Assembly: GCA_964245825.1 (NCBI GenBank) | Contig: CAXTNT010000001.1 | Coordinates: 124,001 to 188,000, forward strand | Reading direction: 5' to 3' | Source: CAJCIY01 sp964245825 | GTDB lineage: Bacteria; Actinomycetota; Actinomycetes; Mycobacteriales; CAJCIY01 | Length of the DNA: 64,000 nucleotides | In this document: piece after piece, positions 53,401 to 59,731 of the stretch | How the letters are laid out: every line of letters starts with the position of its first letter | Numbering within the stretch: position 1 is the stretch's first letter | Translations under genes and position numbers: made by a program | The notes under the pieces: generated by a model | What the model was told of the DNA's origin: nothing | The model's database searches: none | The model's input: only the letters and a program-made list of their open reading frames with translations

Positions 53401-54367
53401 GCTGGCCCACTCCAAGGCCGGCACTGGTCGGGCCGCTCGCTACGCGTCCCACATGGACGTCGACGGGCTCCGGCGCCTCCGGCTGGTCAACGACCTCCGG
53501 GACGCGGTGGCCAATCACGGGCTGAAGGTCGTCTACCAGCCCCTGGTCACCCCGGCCGACGGCCGGGTGGTGGGGGCCGAGGCCCTGGTGCGGTGGCGGC
53601 ACCCGGAGTTCGGGAACCTCTCGCCGGACGAGTTCATCCCCATCGCCGAGCAGAGCGGCGTCATCGCGGAGCTCACCCGGGTGGTGCTCGACACGGCCCT
53701 CGCCCAGACCCGGCGTTGGCACGACACGGGTCGCCCGCTGCGGGTAGCGGTCAACCTGTCCGCGCGGTGCCTCAGCGACCTCTCGCTCCCGGGCGACGTG
53801 GTGGACATGCTGGCCCGGCACCGGCTGGACCCGGAGTTCCTGACGCTCGAAGTGACGGAGACGAGCGTGGCCGAGGATCCGGTCCGTGCCCTCGCCGTGC
53901 TGCACCGGCTGCGCGGCGTCGGTGTGCGCCTGTCCATCGACGACTTCGGGACCGGGTACTCCTCGCTGGCGGCGCTCAAGCGGTTCCCCGTCCAGGAGGT
54001 GAAGCTGGATCGTCAGTTCCTCTCCGAGCTGGGGACCGGCGCTGACGCCAACGACGTCTCGCTGGTGTCAGCGGTGGTGGCCCTGGGTCACTCGCTGGAT
54101 CTCGAGATCGTCGCGGAGGGCGTCGAGACGGCTGCGGCCTACGACCGGCTGCGACGGCTCGGGGTAGACGTGCTCCAGGGGTACTACATCGGGCGGCCGG
54201 CCGCCGGCGGACGGCTGCGCACGGCGCCCATCCACCTGGGGGCGGAGCTGCCGGGGAGGCAGAAGAAGCCCGGGACGCAGTCCCGGGCTCCTTCTGATGT
54301 TGCGGAAACAATGCTCAGCCGACGCTCAAGCCCCAGTGTCAAGGCTCCGAGACGTAAGGCGGGCTGA
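50489..54367 (+). CDS. MFS transporter fused to membrane-GAF-GGDEF-EAL c-di-GMP protein
   Basis: One open frame of 1292 residues with AAGGAGGG 9 bases before the GTG. Residues ~10-400 are a 12-helix MFS_3-type transporter (GHLADTRQRR is motif A). A Pro/Gly-rich linker (~405-465) leads to ~7 more membrane segments (~465-690), a GAF-like domain (~705-850), GGDEF (~860-1000) and EAL (~1010-1265). GGDEF reads GGGEF (906-910), losing the Asp, and no RxxD site is present. EAL is whole: E1031-A-L, NLSARCL, LEVTETSV, DDFGTGYSSL, VKLDRQF and AEGVET. It should degrade c-di-GMP. A GTG at residue 417 could also start the second half alone. A terminator-like hairpin lies in its last codons. Confidence 0.88.
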   Translation: MTVGATRATWRDVFAVPEYRGLFAAQATSLIGDQLAKIAVAILVFRHTDSPFLAALTYAASLLPALVAGPLLGHLADTRQRRELMIGCDLVRAALIAVMLVPGLPVAILIGLLFVASAVDPPFNAARAALLPEVLTGERYPVGQSINGVASQTAQVVGFGLGGALVATLTPRGALGIDVASFLVSAALVRLTLARRPAPQSATGLSRWELVSSGTTMVLGDPLLRRLIGVTAASFGTIIATEGLAVSYAHEIGRGDVATGLLTAAVPVGSALGLVLVGRTPAARQVNTLRLLAVLWPLPLLATILRPGVAVTVALWALTGALSSYYLLGNVLFARALEAGKRGRAFAFAQSALVAVQGVGLLGVGAVADVTSPSVAVAVAGLVGLVCCGALALRLRDAGEASLRSSVPAETRRENDVVTSPPAGPLTGDGGVVSGGLTRHPGPPPARPEAAADRGVSGPRRVRVGAVYALSVAALVASAVLVSFSGWRSEQGAPVRVQWWMLLTLFAATGYFKVIFQRGRDAHSLAATQVALLLGLFFASPPSLLVGGVLGLSLVDVARRMPPLKLLANAATRSVEIVVCLAVVHLAGQHGQGASSHDLVVALVAVVAGDLVSALFITAIQRLFDAQVTVRGFLWPLAFGLVVSLIAGMLGLIAVAAMFANSSTVAFLLIMAILTAAGVKAIGNLQQRHVDLGQLYAFQENLGALVPRGPSMFPVLEHARELLHAESVSLYLQDDSSPRDRRHELRVHVDFRPQELFSVDEAEAGVGTPPTEMTVELRVEGRHLGRLVVRRRLGRVRGFQATDLKLLETLGAQVSDALERGTLLEQLQIAATHDPLTGLLTLGEFMVQLDDALVRGTPYVLMLLDVAGLKDVNDSLGHDAGDALLQRLGQRLEAMSPAGTLLARSGGGEFAVAVKSSAVAGEAVAASVMQIGNALVQVLGVTVELRTRLGWLALTADAADAATGVRRADLALAHSKAGTGRAARYASHMDVDGLRRLRLVNDLRDAVANHGLKVVYQPLVTPADGRVVGAEALVRWRHPEFGNLSPDEFIPIAEQSGVIAELTRVVLDTALAQTRRWHDTGRPLRVAVNLSARCLSDLSLPGDVVDMLARHRLDPEFLTLEVTETSVAEDPVRALAVLHRLRGVGVRLSIDDFGTGYSSLAALKRFPVQEVKLDRQFLSELGTGADANDVSLVSAVVALGHSLDLEIVAEGVETAAAYDRLRRLGVDVLQGYYIGRPAAGGRLRTAPIHLGAELPGRQKKPGTQSRAPSDVAETMLSRRSSPSVKAPRRKAG
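54260..54296. terminator. Strong hairpin, bidirectional terminator candidate
   Basis: AGCCCGGGAC (54267-54276), a 3-base loop GCA and GTCCCGGGCT (54280-54289) form a perfect 10-bp stem. CAGAAG/CTTCTG outside lengthens it across one mismatch. On the minus strand the stem is followed by TTCTTCT. It lies inside the last codons of the fusion gene, so it would end a minus-strand transcript most clearly. Confidence 0.7.
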
Positions 54368-54368
54368 A

Positions 54369-54392
54369 TTACTCCCAGCCGCGTGCAGACAT
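54369..54392 (-). CDS. Possible seven-codon leader peptide ORF
   Basis: On the minus strand AAGGAGG (54398-54404) lies 5 bases before ATG, one of the strongest ribosome sites in the window. The frame encodes MSARGWE and stops at TAA, 2 bases past the convergent fusion gene stop. About 100 bases further is the strong hairpin terminator. The unit could be a tiny protein or a regulatory leader or sRNA. Function is unknown and translation is unproven. Confidence 0.4.
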   Translation of the reverse strand: MSARGWE

Positions 54393-54467
54393 GAAGGCCT
54401 CCTTCTCAGGTCTTCAGGCATCGGTGGACGGCGGCAACCGCCCACCGTTTCGGGCACGTACGGAAGA

Positions 54468-54502
54468 CGACCTGCCGGGTGTACGCATCACCCGGCAGGT
54501 CG
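54468..54502. terminator. Perfect 14-bp hairpin in intergenic region
   Basis: CGACCTGCCGGGTG and CACCCGGCAGGTCG pair perfectly around a 7-base loop, with GGAAG/CTTCC and CGTA/TACG adding outer pairs past single bulges. No T-run follows on either side, so it may be an RNA structure in the leader of the small minus-strand unit rather than a plain terminator. Confidence 0.55.
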
Positions 54503-54576
54503 CTTCCTACGCAAGACCGATCCTCGGGGTATGGGCGATCGGGGGCAACAGCGGCGCCCAAATATGACTAGCTGTG

Positions 54577-54582
54577 ACTATA
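54577..54582 (-). promoter_or_regulatory. Possible -10 box TATAGT, minus strand
   Basis: TATAGT fits TANNNT and lies in the most AT-rich stretch of this gap (54560-54585). It would start a minus-strand RNA near 54570, reading through the hairpin and the MSARGWE frame to the terminator. No good -35 box is seen. Confidence 0.35.
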
Positions 54583-54592
54583 AAGGTGGCGC

Positions 54593-54614
54593 GGTGTAGC
54601 AGACGGGCTACACC
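54593..54614. terminator. 8-bp hairpin after O-methyltransferase gene
   Basis: GGTGTAGC, a 6-base loop, and GCTACACC pair perfectly, ~45 bases past the stop of the minus-strand methyltransferase gene. A modest terminator for that gene is likely. Confidence 0.45.
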
Positions 54615-54659
54615 CGGTGATCCATGTGATACAGGATCGCTGGGCCATCCGGGTCAGGG

Positions 54660-55280
54660 CTAGTGCGGTGCGGTGGCGACGAGGAGGCCGTCGCCGAGCG
54701 GGAGCAGCATCGGCCGGAGGCGGGGGTCCGTACGGATGGACGCCAGGAGTTCCCGCAGGGTGGTGCTCTCCTCGTCACGAGCCGTGGGGTCGGGCCCGCG
54801 TCCGCCGCGCAGGACCCCGGCGACAGCCACCACGCCTCCCGGGCGCAGCAGACGCCAGGCCTGCTCGAGCTGGCGGCCGTAGTCCGACGGCGCCGCGTCC
54901 AGGAGCACCAGGTCGTAGCCGTGGTCGGTCAACCGGGGCAGCACGTCCAGGGCGTTGCCGGTGATGAGCCTGGTCCGGGCCACCGGGATGCCCGCCTCGG
55001 CGAACGTGGAGCGGGCGAGCCGCTGGTGCTCGGGCTCGGAGTCGACGGAGGTCAGCGTTCCCCCCGGGCGCATGCCCGCCAGCAGCCACAGTCCCGAGAC
55101 GCCGGCGCCGGTCCCGGTCTCCACCACCGTCTTCGCGTCCACCGATGCCGCCAGGAAGCGCAGCAAGGCGCCCACGGCCGGGGTGACGGCGCCGATCCCG
55201 ACCTCCGCCGCCCGGGCCCGCCCGGCCAGGAACGCAGGCTCCTCCGCGAGCCAGCCCGAGACGAAGCCGTTGGCGTCCAC
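54660..55280 (-). CDS. SAM-dependent O-methyltransferase
   Basis: This 206-residue class I methyltransferase has the SAM loop ETGTGAGVSGLWLL, an acidic strand end (LTSVDSEPEH) and YDLVLLDAAPSDY with the metal-binding Asp of the catechol OMT-like family. GTG start. TAGGGT lies 9 bases before it (55290-55295). It is divergent from sigE, just as Rv1220c is divergent from sigE in M. tuberculosis from memory. The substrate is unknown. Confidence 0.92.
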   Translation of the reverse strand: MDANGFVSGWLAEEPAFLAGRARAAEVGIGAVTPAVGALLRFLAASVDAKTVVETGTGAGVSGLWLLAGMRPGGTLTSVDSEPEHQRLARSTFAEAGIPVARTRLITGNALDVLPRLTDHGYDLVLLDAAPSDYGRQLEQAWRLLRPGGVVAVAGVLRGGRGPDPTARDEESTTLRELLASIRTDPRLRPMLLPLGDGLLVATAPH

Positions 55281-55289
55281 GAGACCGGG

Positions 55290-55295
55290 ACCCTA
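55290..55295 (-). promoter_or_regulatory. -10 box TAGGGT for O-methyltransferase
   Basis: TAGGGT on the minus strand lies 9 bases before the GTG, so the leader would be two or three bases at most. Confidence 0.35.
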
Positions 55296-55396
55296 GCCGT
55301 CCTTCTCAGCAGGCGTTCAGCACCCGTTGGGCGGCCGTACGGCCCGCCTTGGCCACAGTGGGCTGGTTGGGGGATGCAGACCGAGGAGGAGCACGC

Positions 55397-55981
55397 GTGC
55401 GTACGGCAGCGGTGTCCACCCGACCCCATAGTGATGTCTGGGCACCGCCGAGCTGGGAGGAGGTCGTCAGGCAGCACAGTCCGCGCGTGTACCGGCTCGC
55501 GTACCGGCTCACCGGCAACGCTGCCGACGCCGAGGACCTGACCCAGGACACGTTCATCCGGGTGTTCCGCTCCCTGGACTCCTACGAGCCGGGGACCTTC
55601 GAAGGCTGGCTCCATCGGATCACGACCAACCTGTTCCTCGACGGAGCGCGTCGGCGCGCCCGGATTCGGTTCGTCCCGCTGCCGCAGGACGCGGAACGGC
55701 TCGTCGGGCGCGCGGTCAGCCCCGAGCGCGCGCTCCTCGACGGGGCTTTCGAGGCCGACGTGGCCGCAGCGCTGGCAGCGCTCTCGCCCGATTTCCGCGC
55801 GGCCGTCGTGCTGGCCGACGTCGAGGGGCTCTCGTACGCGGAGATCGCCGCGGTCCTGGGGGTCAAGGTCGGCACGGTCCGCAGCCGTATCCACCGCGCC
55901 CGCGGGCAGCTGCGGCGGGCGCTGGTCTCCCGTACGCCCCGATGTCCGGCCGGGCGGGTGCGGGCGACGAGCCTGGCCTGA
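55397..55981 (+). CDS. sigE: ECF sigma factor SigE
   Basis: This 194-residue sigma factor has region 2 (RVYRLAYRLTGNAADAEDLTQDTFIRVF), FEGWLHRITTNLFLD, and region 4 (LSYAEIAAVLGVKVGTVRSRIHRARGQLR), matching mycobacterial SigE closely. It directs the envelope-stress response. GGAGGAG precedes the GTG giving VRTAAVS. In relatives its anti-sigma RseA gene lies right after it, but only ~90 bases remain here before htrA, too short for that gene. How SigE is held inactive is therefore open. Confidence 0.94.
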   Translation: MRTAAVSTRPHSDVWAPPSWEEVVRQHSPRVYRLAYRLTGNAADAEDLTQDTFIRVFRSLDSYEPGTFEGWLHRITTNLFLDGARRRARIRFVPLPQDAERLVGRAVSPERALLDGAFEADVAAALAALSPDFRAAVVLADVEGLSYAEIAAVLGVKVGTVRSRIHRARGQLRRALVSRTPRCPAGRVRATSLA

Positions 55982-56070
55982 CACGCGCCGACCGCCGTAC
56001 TGGTCCGCGGATGCGATCCTGGTCCGTGCGGCGGCGCCTCGCCCCCGCGCCGCGACGACGAGGACGCTGG

Positions 56071-57393
56071 ATGAGACCTGGGCAGCAGGACCGCCGGACC
56101 GAGGGGCGGCCGCCCGACGAGATCTGGAGCCACGCCCTGCCGTGGACGCCTTCCCCGCCGCCGCCCCCCGGGACGACGCCGCCGGACGTGCGACCACCGG
56201 ACGTGCAGGCGCCGGACGTGCAGCCGCCGGCCGGGCCGGTGCCGCCGCGGCTGACGGCGCCGCTGGTCGTGGCCGCTGCCCTGCTCGTGGTGCTCTGCGG
56301 CGCGGTCGGTGCGCTCGCGGGCAGCGTCGAGGCCCACCATCACGCGGGCTCGGCCGCCACCGGCAGCCTGACGATCCCGACAGCGTCCCTGCCGGTGACC
56401 GGGCCTGCGATCCCCGCGACGCCGGCCGGCGGCTCGGTCGCTGCGATCGCCGCGGCGGTGATCCCGAGCGTCGTGACGATCCGGACCACGAGCGGGGACG
56501 AGGAGGGCACCGGCTCCGGCGTGATCATCAGGTCGGACGGATACATCCTGACCAACAACCACGTCGTGGCGCCCGACCTGACGACCGGGGGCACGCTCGT
56601 GGTCGACCTGTCCGCAACGGTCATGAACGTGCCCGCGCAGGTCGTGGGACGAAGCCCGAGCGACGACCTGGCCGTGATCAGGATCGCGCGCGCCGGGCTG
56701 CGGGCTGCCCGGCTCGGGCACTCCTCGAGCCTGCAGGTGGGTGACCAGGTCGTCGCCGTGGGCGCTCCGCTCGGCCTTTCCGGCAGTGTCACGTCCGGCA
56801 TCGTCAGCGCGCTGAACCGCAACGTGGACGTCCCGGAGGAGGGGGGCACCTCCAGCAGTGCGGTCACCGTGCTTGGCGACGCCATCCAGACCGACGCCGC
56901 GGTCAACCCGGGCAACTCCGGTGGGGCGTTGGTCGACGGCACCGGCGCGGTGGTGGGCATCAACTCGGCCATCGCCAGCCTCGGCACGGGGTCGAGCCAG
57001 AGCGGTACGCAGAGCGGGTCGATCGGGGTGGGCTTCGCCATCCCGATCGACTACGCGGTGTCGGTCGCCACCCAGATCATCCGTACGGGCACGGTGACCC
57101 ACCCGTACCTGGGCATCGGCGTGACGACGGTGTCGCCGGACGAGGCCAGCCAGGGTGGGCCGACCTCCGGTGCGCTGGTCCGCTCGGTGGTGGCCGGCAG
57201 CCCCGCAGCACGAGCGGGGCTCCAGGTGGGTGACGTGATCACCGGACTGGGGGGCGGGAGCATCACAACGGCGGATGATCTCATCGTGGACACCCGGGCG
57301 TACCGGATCGGGCAGACCGTGCAGTTGCGGCTGCTGCGCGGCGGGGAGACCATGACCCTGTCGGTCACGCTCGCCACGAACCCGAACGACTGA
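56071..57393 (+). CDS. htrA: Membrane-anchored serine protease HtrA
   Basis: This 440-residue protein has a Pro-rich cytoplasmic head, one membrane helix (~64-86), a trypsin-like domain with H164 (ILTNNHVVAP), D199 (SDDLAVI) and S283 (GNSGGALVDG), and one PDZ domain. The head contains a threefold five-residue repeat (PPDVR, PPDVQ, APDVQ) from a 15-base tandem repeat. HtrA degrades misfolded envelope proteins; in mycobacteria it sits next to sigE and acts in the same stress response. GAGGAC precedes the ATG chosen; an ATG at 56011 is possible. tatB follows after 20 bases. Confidence 0.93.
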   Translation: MRPGQQDRRTEGRPPDEIWSHALPWTPSPPPPPGTTPPDVRPPDVQAPDVQPPAGPVPPRLTAPLVVAAALLVVLCGAVGALAGSVEAHHHAGSAATGSLTIPTASLPVTGPAIPATPAGGSVAAIAAAVIPSVVTIRTTSGDEEGTGSGVIIRSDGYILTNNHVVAPDLTTGGTLVVDLSATVMNVPAQVVGRSPSDDLAVIRIARAGLRAARLGHSSSLQVGDQVVAVGAPLGLSGSVTSGIVSALNRNVDVPEEGGTSSSAVTVLGDAIQTDAAVNPGNSGGALVDGTGAVVGINSAIASLGTGSSQSGTQSGSIGVGFAIPIDYAVSVATQIIRTGTVTHPYLGIGVTTVSPDEASQGGPTSGALVRSVVAGSPAARAGLQVGDVITGLGGGSITTADDLIVDTRAYRIGQTVQLRLLRGGETMTLSVTLATNPND

Positions 57394-57413
57394 CGGACGG
57401 AGGCGGGACGGGC

Positions 57414-57869
57414 ATGCTGGGGCTGGGCTGGCCGGAACTGCTCCTCATCGGGCTGGTGGGGTTCTTCGTGTTCGGTCCCGAACGGCTGCCAACCCTCGCG
57501 CGCGATGCCGCGCGCATGCTGAAGCAGCTGCGGACGATGGCCGACGGCGCGAGCGCCGAGCTGCGGTCACAGCTGCCGTCCGCGAGCGAGTTCGGTCTCG
57601 ACGAGGTGCGGACGCTGCGCGACCTGCACCCCAAAACCCTGGTGAGCCGTGCCCTGTTCGACAGCGACCAGGCCCCTGACCTGCTCGGCCGCGGTGGCAA
57701 GCGGACCGCCGCCGGCGCCGCGGCGGCGGTCGTCACGGCCGCTGCGGGTGGTCGAACCAGACCGGCGGCCGGCCGGTCCGGAGCCCCGGCGGGGTCCGCG
57801 AAAGCGGGGTACGCCGCTGCGACGCGGGCGGTGGGGACGCCGCCGCCGTACGACCTCGACGCCACCTGA
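57414..57869 (+). CDS. tatB: Twin-arginine translocase subunit TatB
   Basis: This 151-residue protein starts with the TatA/B helix (WPELLLIGLVGFFVFGPERLP) and an amphipathic helix, followed by a longer tail, which marks TatB over TatA. It forms the receptor part of the Tat system that exports folded proteins, such as the small Tat protein in this window. GGAGG lies ~10 bases before the ATG. It follows htrA as in mycobacteria. Confidence 0.9.
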   Translation: MLGLGWPELLLIGLVGFFVFGPERLPTLARDAARMLKQLRTMADGASAELRSQLPSASEFGLDEVRTLRDLHPKTLVSRALFDSDQAPDLLGRGGKRTAAGAAAAVVTAAAGGRTRPAAGRSGAPAGSAKAGYAAATRAVGTPPPYDLDAT

Positions 57870-57874
57870 CCGTC

Positions 57875-57940
57875 GACCGGACCGGGAACGCCCCGCCATC
57901 CCGCGGCGAGGGCGCGACGAGGGTCCTCGCCGTGCGAGCC
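57875..57940. terminator. Weak inverted repeat between tatB and mrp
   Basis: GGCGAGG and CCTCGCC, ~13 bases apart, could form a 7-bp stem between the convergent tatB and mrp genes. No T-run is seen, so this is a weak call with approximate limits. Confidence 0.25.
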
Positions 57941-57970
57941 GCGACCATGCCTGTGGAGCCGGCGGACGGC

Positions 57971-59107
57971 TCAGCCGGCGCGCCGGGGGCTGATGCCGAG
58001 GCTCATCCCCGCAAGGCCGCGTGGCCGGTCGGCGAGCTTCGCGGCGATCGCCAGCAGCGCCTGCGCGGCTGGCGATGCCGGGTCGGCCAGCACCAGCGGC
58101 AGGCCGTCATCGGCCGCTTCGCGCAACCGAGGGTCCAGCGGAACGGAGCCCAATAGCGGTACGTCGGCGCCGAGCGTCCGCGACAGCCCCGCCGCGGCGA
58201 CGGCACCCCCGCCGGCCCCGAACAGGGCGAGGCTCGTGCCGTCCGGCAGGGTCATCGCCGACATGTTCTCGATCACGCCCACCACCCGCTGGTGGGTCTG
58301 CGTCGCGATGGCGCCAGCCCGCTCGGCGACCTCGGACGCGGCCGGCTGAGGGGTCGTGACGACCACGAGTTCGGCGCTGGGCAGCAGCTGCGACAGCGAG
58401 ATCGCGATGTCACCGGTGCCCGGCGGCAGGTCGAGAAGTAGCACGTCCAGGTCACCCCAGAAGACGTCCGCCAGGAACTGCTGGAGGGCGCGGTGCAGCA
58501 TCGGGCCGCGCCACACCACGGGTGCGTTGTCGGCGACGAACATGCCGATCGAGATGACCCGGATGCCGTGCGACTGCGGCGGCATGATCATCTCATTGAC
58601 CTGGGTAGGGCGGTCATGCACGCCGAGCATCCGCGGGACCGAGAAGCCGTAGATGTCGGCGTCCAGGACGCCGACGGTGAGCCCCTGCGCCTGCAGCGCA
58701 GCCGCCAGGTTGGTGGTGACGGTCGACTTGCCGACGCCACCCTTGCCCGAAGCCACGGCGTACACGCGGGTGAGGGAGCCGGGCTTGGCGAAGGGGATCT
58801 CGCGTTCCGCGCGGTCCCCTCGTACCTTGAGGGTGAGCGCCTTGCGCTGCTCGTCGTTCATCACCCCGAGGTGCACGACCACCGACTGCACGCCCCCGAG
58901 GGCGCCCACGGCCTTCTCCACCCGGGTCGTGATCTCGTCGCGCATGGGGCAGCCGGAGACGGTCAGTAGCACCGTCACGGTGACCTCGCTGCCCTCGAGC
59001 ACCACGGACTCGACCATGTCCAGCTCGGTGATCGGCCGGCCGATCTCGGGGTCCTTGACGTCGTCGAGCGCGGTCCTGACGGCGTCCTCGGTGAGTGCAG
59101 TGGTCAC
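57971..59107 (-). CDS. mrp: Mrp/NBP35 family iron-sulphur carrier ATPase
   Basis: This 378-residue protein has a DUF59/MIP18-like domain (~5-90) and a P-loop ATPase with GKGGVGKST and later LLDLPPGTGD. Mrp proteins carry or insert iron-sulphur clusters. The pairing of domains and the size are normal. TAGCCT lies 6 bases before the GTG, so expression looks leaderless. From memory the matching gene in M. tuberculosis is Rv1229c, also just after the sigE-htrA-tatB group. Confidence 0.95.
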   Translation of the reverse strand: MTTALTEDAVRTALDDVKDPEIGRPITELDMVESVVLEGSEVTVTVLLTVSGCPMRDEITTRVEKAVGALGGVQSVVVHLGVMNDEQRKALTLKVRGDRAEREIPFAKPGSLTRVYAVASGKGGVGKSTVTTNLAAALQAQGLTVGVLDADIYGFSVPRMLGVHDRPTQVNEMIMPPQSHGIRVISIGMFVADNAPVVWRGPMLHRALQQFLADVFWGDLDVLLLDLPPGTGDIAISLSQLLPSAELVVVTTPQPAASEVAERAGAIATQTHQRVVGVIENMSAMTLPDGTSLALFGAGGGAVAAAGLSRTLGADVPLLGSVPLDPRLREAADDGLPLVLADPASPAAQALLAIAAKLADRPRGLAGMSLGISPRRAG

Positions 59108-59113
59108 CCGCTG

Positions 59114-59119
59114 AGGCTA
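59114..59119 (-). promoter_or_regulatory. -10 box TAGCCT, leaderless mrp
   Basis: TAGCCT on the minus strand ends 6 bases before the mrp GTG, right at the end of the DUF1003 gene. Confidence 0.55.
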
Positions 59120-59731
59120 CTCAGCGGTGCGGACTGGCTTCTGCTCGTCGACCCCGATCGGGGCCAGGTCGGCGCTGGTCGCCGCCTTGTGCTTCTTCTT
59201 GTCCTTCTTGCGAGGGCTGCCCTCGTCCCCGTCCAGCTCCTCGAGCATCGCGCGGAGCTCCGAGCGCAGGAAGTCGCGGGTCACCATGTCGCCGAGGGCG
59301 ATCCGGACGGAGGCCAGCTCGCGGGCGACGAACTCGGTGTCGGCGTGCTGCTGGGCGTTCGCGCTCCGGTCCTGGTCGAGGTTGACCCGGTCGCGGTCGT
59401 CCTGCCGGTTCTGCGCCAGCAGGATCAGCGGAGCGGCGTAGGCGGCCTGCAGCGAGAGGATCAAGGTCAGGAAGGTGAACTGGTACGGGTCGAAGTGGCG
59501 CAACCCGGGCACCACGTTGAGCAGGATGTAGAGCGCGATGAAGGCCGTCTGGAACACCAGGAAGCGGCCGGTGCCCAAGAAGCGGGCGATGCCCTCCGAG
59601 ACCCGTCCGAACGCGTCTGCGTCGTACGTGGGTCGCAACGTGACCCGGCGGGCGTTGCGCGGCTGGTCGAGCCGGTCGCGGGCCGTCCTGGCCTCCGCGC
59701 GCCGCTGGCCGCGCTGCTCACGGCTGGCCAT
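59117..59731 (-). CDS. DUF1003 membrane protein
   Basis: This 204-residue protein has two membrane helices (~57-75, ~88-106) in the DUF1003 pattern, with FDPYQFTFLTLILSLQAAYAAPLILLAQNRQDDRDR. The tail is rich in charged residues. Function is unknown. It overlaps the upstream CBS-domain gene by 14 bases, so they are one unit. From memory it corresponds to Rv1231c. Confidence 0.92.
   Translation of the reverse strand: MASREQRGQRRAEARTARDRLDQPRNARRVTLRPTYDADAFGRVSEGIARFLGTGRFLVFQTAFIALYILLNVVPGLRHFDPYQFTFLTLILSLQAAYAAPLILLAQNRQDDRDRVNLDQDRSANAQQHADTEFVARELASVRIALGDMVTRDFLRSELRAMLEELDGDEGSPRKKDKKKHKAATSADLAPIGVDEQKPVRTAE

Noticed and set aside
54297..54599. 100-codon plus frame in the gap after the fusion gene
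   Set aside because: No family look, no ribosome site, and it crosses two strong hairpins.
54593..54614. Hairpin considered as part of a tRNA
   Set aside because: No acceptor stem, anticodon arm or T-loop sequence can be built around it.
54368..54659. Known riboswitch classes (c-di-AMP, cobalamin, SAM, TPP, T-box)
   Set aside because: None of the key conserved motifs of these classes can be placed; only hairpins and the mini-ORF remain.
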